Assembly: GCA_947034885.2 (NCBI GenBank)
Contig: OX344750.2
Coordinates: 42,890,821-42,954,820 of the forward strand
Direction: 5' to 3'
Origin: Thuidium tamariscinum
Lineage: Eukaryota > Streptophyta > Bryopsida > Hypnales > Thuidiaceae
Length of the DNA stretch: 64,000 nt
This document shows, piece by piece, positions 63,401-64,000 of the stretch (positions are counted from its first letter, which is position 1; each line of letters opens with the position of its first letter). A model generated the notes under the pieces. It did no database searches, was not told where the DNA came from, and saw only the letters and a program-made list of their open reading frames with translations. The translations under genes were made by a program, and so were the position numbers.

Positions 63401-64000
63401 TAGTTTATCTATTTTTTAAATATAAAGAAACTTTTTGGATTCTCCTTCAAGGAATTTGTTTTATAGATGAGAACATGAATGATTGAGTTTCCAACTTTAA
63501 TTGAAGAATGTTCAATTTGACTATCAAAGCTTAGATAGTCACCAAAATATTTTTTTAAAAATTTAACTAATTTTGCATCCAATTTTTTTTTTGACATTTC
63601 CAGTTTCCAATCAAAAGTTATGAAATTTCAAAGAACTGTTTGAGATTGTTCTTGTTATATTTTTTGAAACTTCCTTTTTGAAATCTGTCCATAACTTTTT
63701 ATTGGAAACTTAAAATGTCAAAAAAAAATTTGGATTTGAAACTCCAATTCATATTCTAACTAGTCTTAGATCAAATGTTTTTGAAAAAAGACATTCTATT
63801 ATGCTTAAATGAAGTTTAAAATATTTTTTTTAATACAAAATTTTGGATTTTTTAACTTCACTATGAGCTCTCACAACTTCAAGAGTTCATATATCCCATA
63901 TGGGTTGGTCGACCCCCTACCACTCTGCATATATAAAGGGAGATTCTCACCTTTAAAAACAAATAATGTTAAGGTGTTGATAGTAAATGGTTAAAGATTG
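57420..64000. other. AT-rich non-coding sequence with old repeats
   Basis: Includes a diverged copy (58070-58560) of the repeat at 4578-5100 and a (TATAAA)n microsatellite at about 59757-59800. The segment at 61.3-62.6 kb has repeated ACCTATAATATAGGTAC-like palindromic words. No gene supported; frames are short and of A/T-codon composition. Confidence 0.55.
58070..58560. repeat. dispersed AT-rich repeat, copy at 58 kb
   Basis: Diverged copy of 4590-5060 in the same orientation: shared words TTTAATTTGTAAAAAATAGG, TCTCAAAACCAT or TTCAAAACCATT, TGTGCACA, and CACAAAAATTTCA followed by TCATTAATTT. It is not a foldback here: only the right arm of the 4.3-4.8 kb hairpin and its flank are represented. 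Confidence 0.65.

Overview
This is a 64 kb piece of an AT-rich, repeat-rich nuclear genome. Introns with GT/AG borders, CACTA-type DNA transposons with plant-like ends, and short TTTAGGG-type runs point to the green lineage. The most unusual property is the reading of stop codons. At least six recognisable coding regions are interrupted in frame by TAA or TAG, and the protein-like sequence carries on in the same phase afterwards. I saw no in-frame TGA inside a confidently coding stretch, and the well-defined gene ends are TGA. In one case two paralogous segments in this window align so that a TAA in one sits on a CAA (Gln) codon in the other. The simplest reading is a nuclear code with UAA and UAG = glutamine and UGA = stop. 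That code is known in the green lineage from Ulvophyceae (Dasycladales, Cladophorales, Trentepohliales), so I favour such an alga over a land plant. Many decayed genes in an ordinary plant is the main alternative.

Layout: 1-6.4 kb is non-coding, with a 500 bp foldback. At 6.45-9.4 kb (-) lies a multi-exon gene of unknown function with a tandem exon triplication. From 9.4 to 13.4 kb there are only candidate exons. At 17.4-19.0 kb (-) lies a three-exon gene for a TET/JBP-like 2-oxoglutarate/Fe(II) dioxygenase with an N-terminal zinc-binding motif. From 19 to 25.7 kb there are duplications, two GGACG-rich islands, a 228 bp near-perfect palindrome, and a 1.8 kb inverted-terminal-repeat element filled with palindromic satellite units. 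At 26.0-30.1 kb (-) lies a second TET/JBP-like dioxygenase gene, split by a 2.77 kb CACTA element (TGC target duplication) that itself carries a 147 bp MITE (CTT duplication).

From 33 to 49 kb two 1.5 kb repeats in inverted orientation bracket about 13 kb. That interval holds a second copy of the palindromic satellite element, an antisense fragment joined head-on to a coiled-coil/RING-H2 gene (36.65-38.28 kb, +), and a compact multi-exon gene of unknown function (38.9-40.6 kb, -). From 49 to 57.4 kb there is a TPR/HAT-like exon, an intronless 411-codon gene of unknown function (50.87-52.11 kb, -), and a two-frame coiled-coil gene (56.5-57.4 kb, -). The rest, notably 13.4-17.2, 42.5-47.5, 52.5-54.8 and 57.4-64 kb, is AT-rich sequence with old repeats and no gene I can support.

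Functionally, the two dioxygenases belong to the superfamily that oxidises methylated DNA bases. Their occurrence within 10 kb of each other among transposons suggests a lineage-expanded family, but nothing here shows a shared operon-like system.
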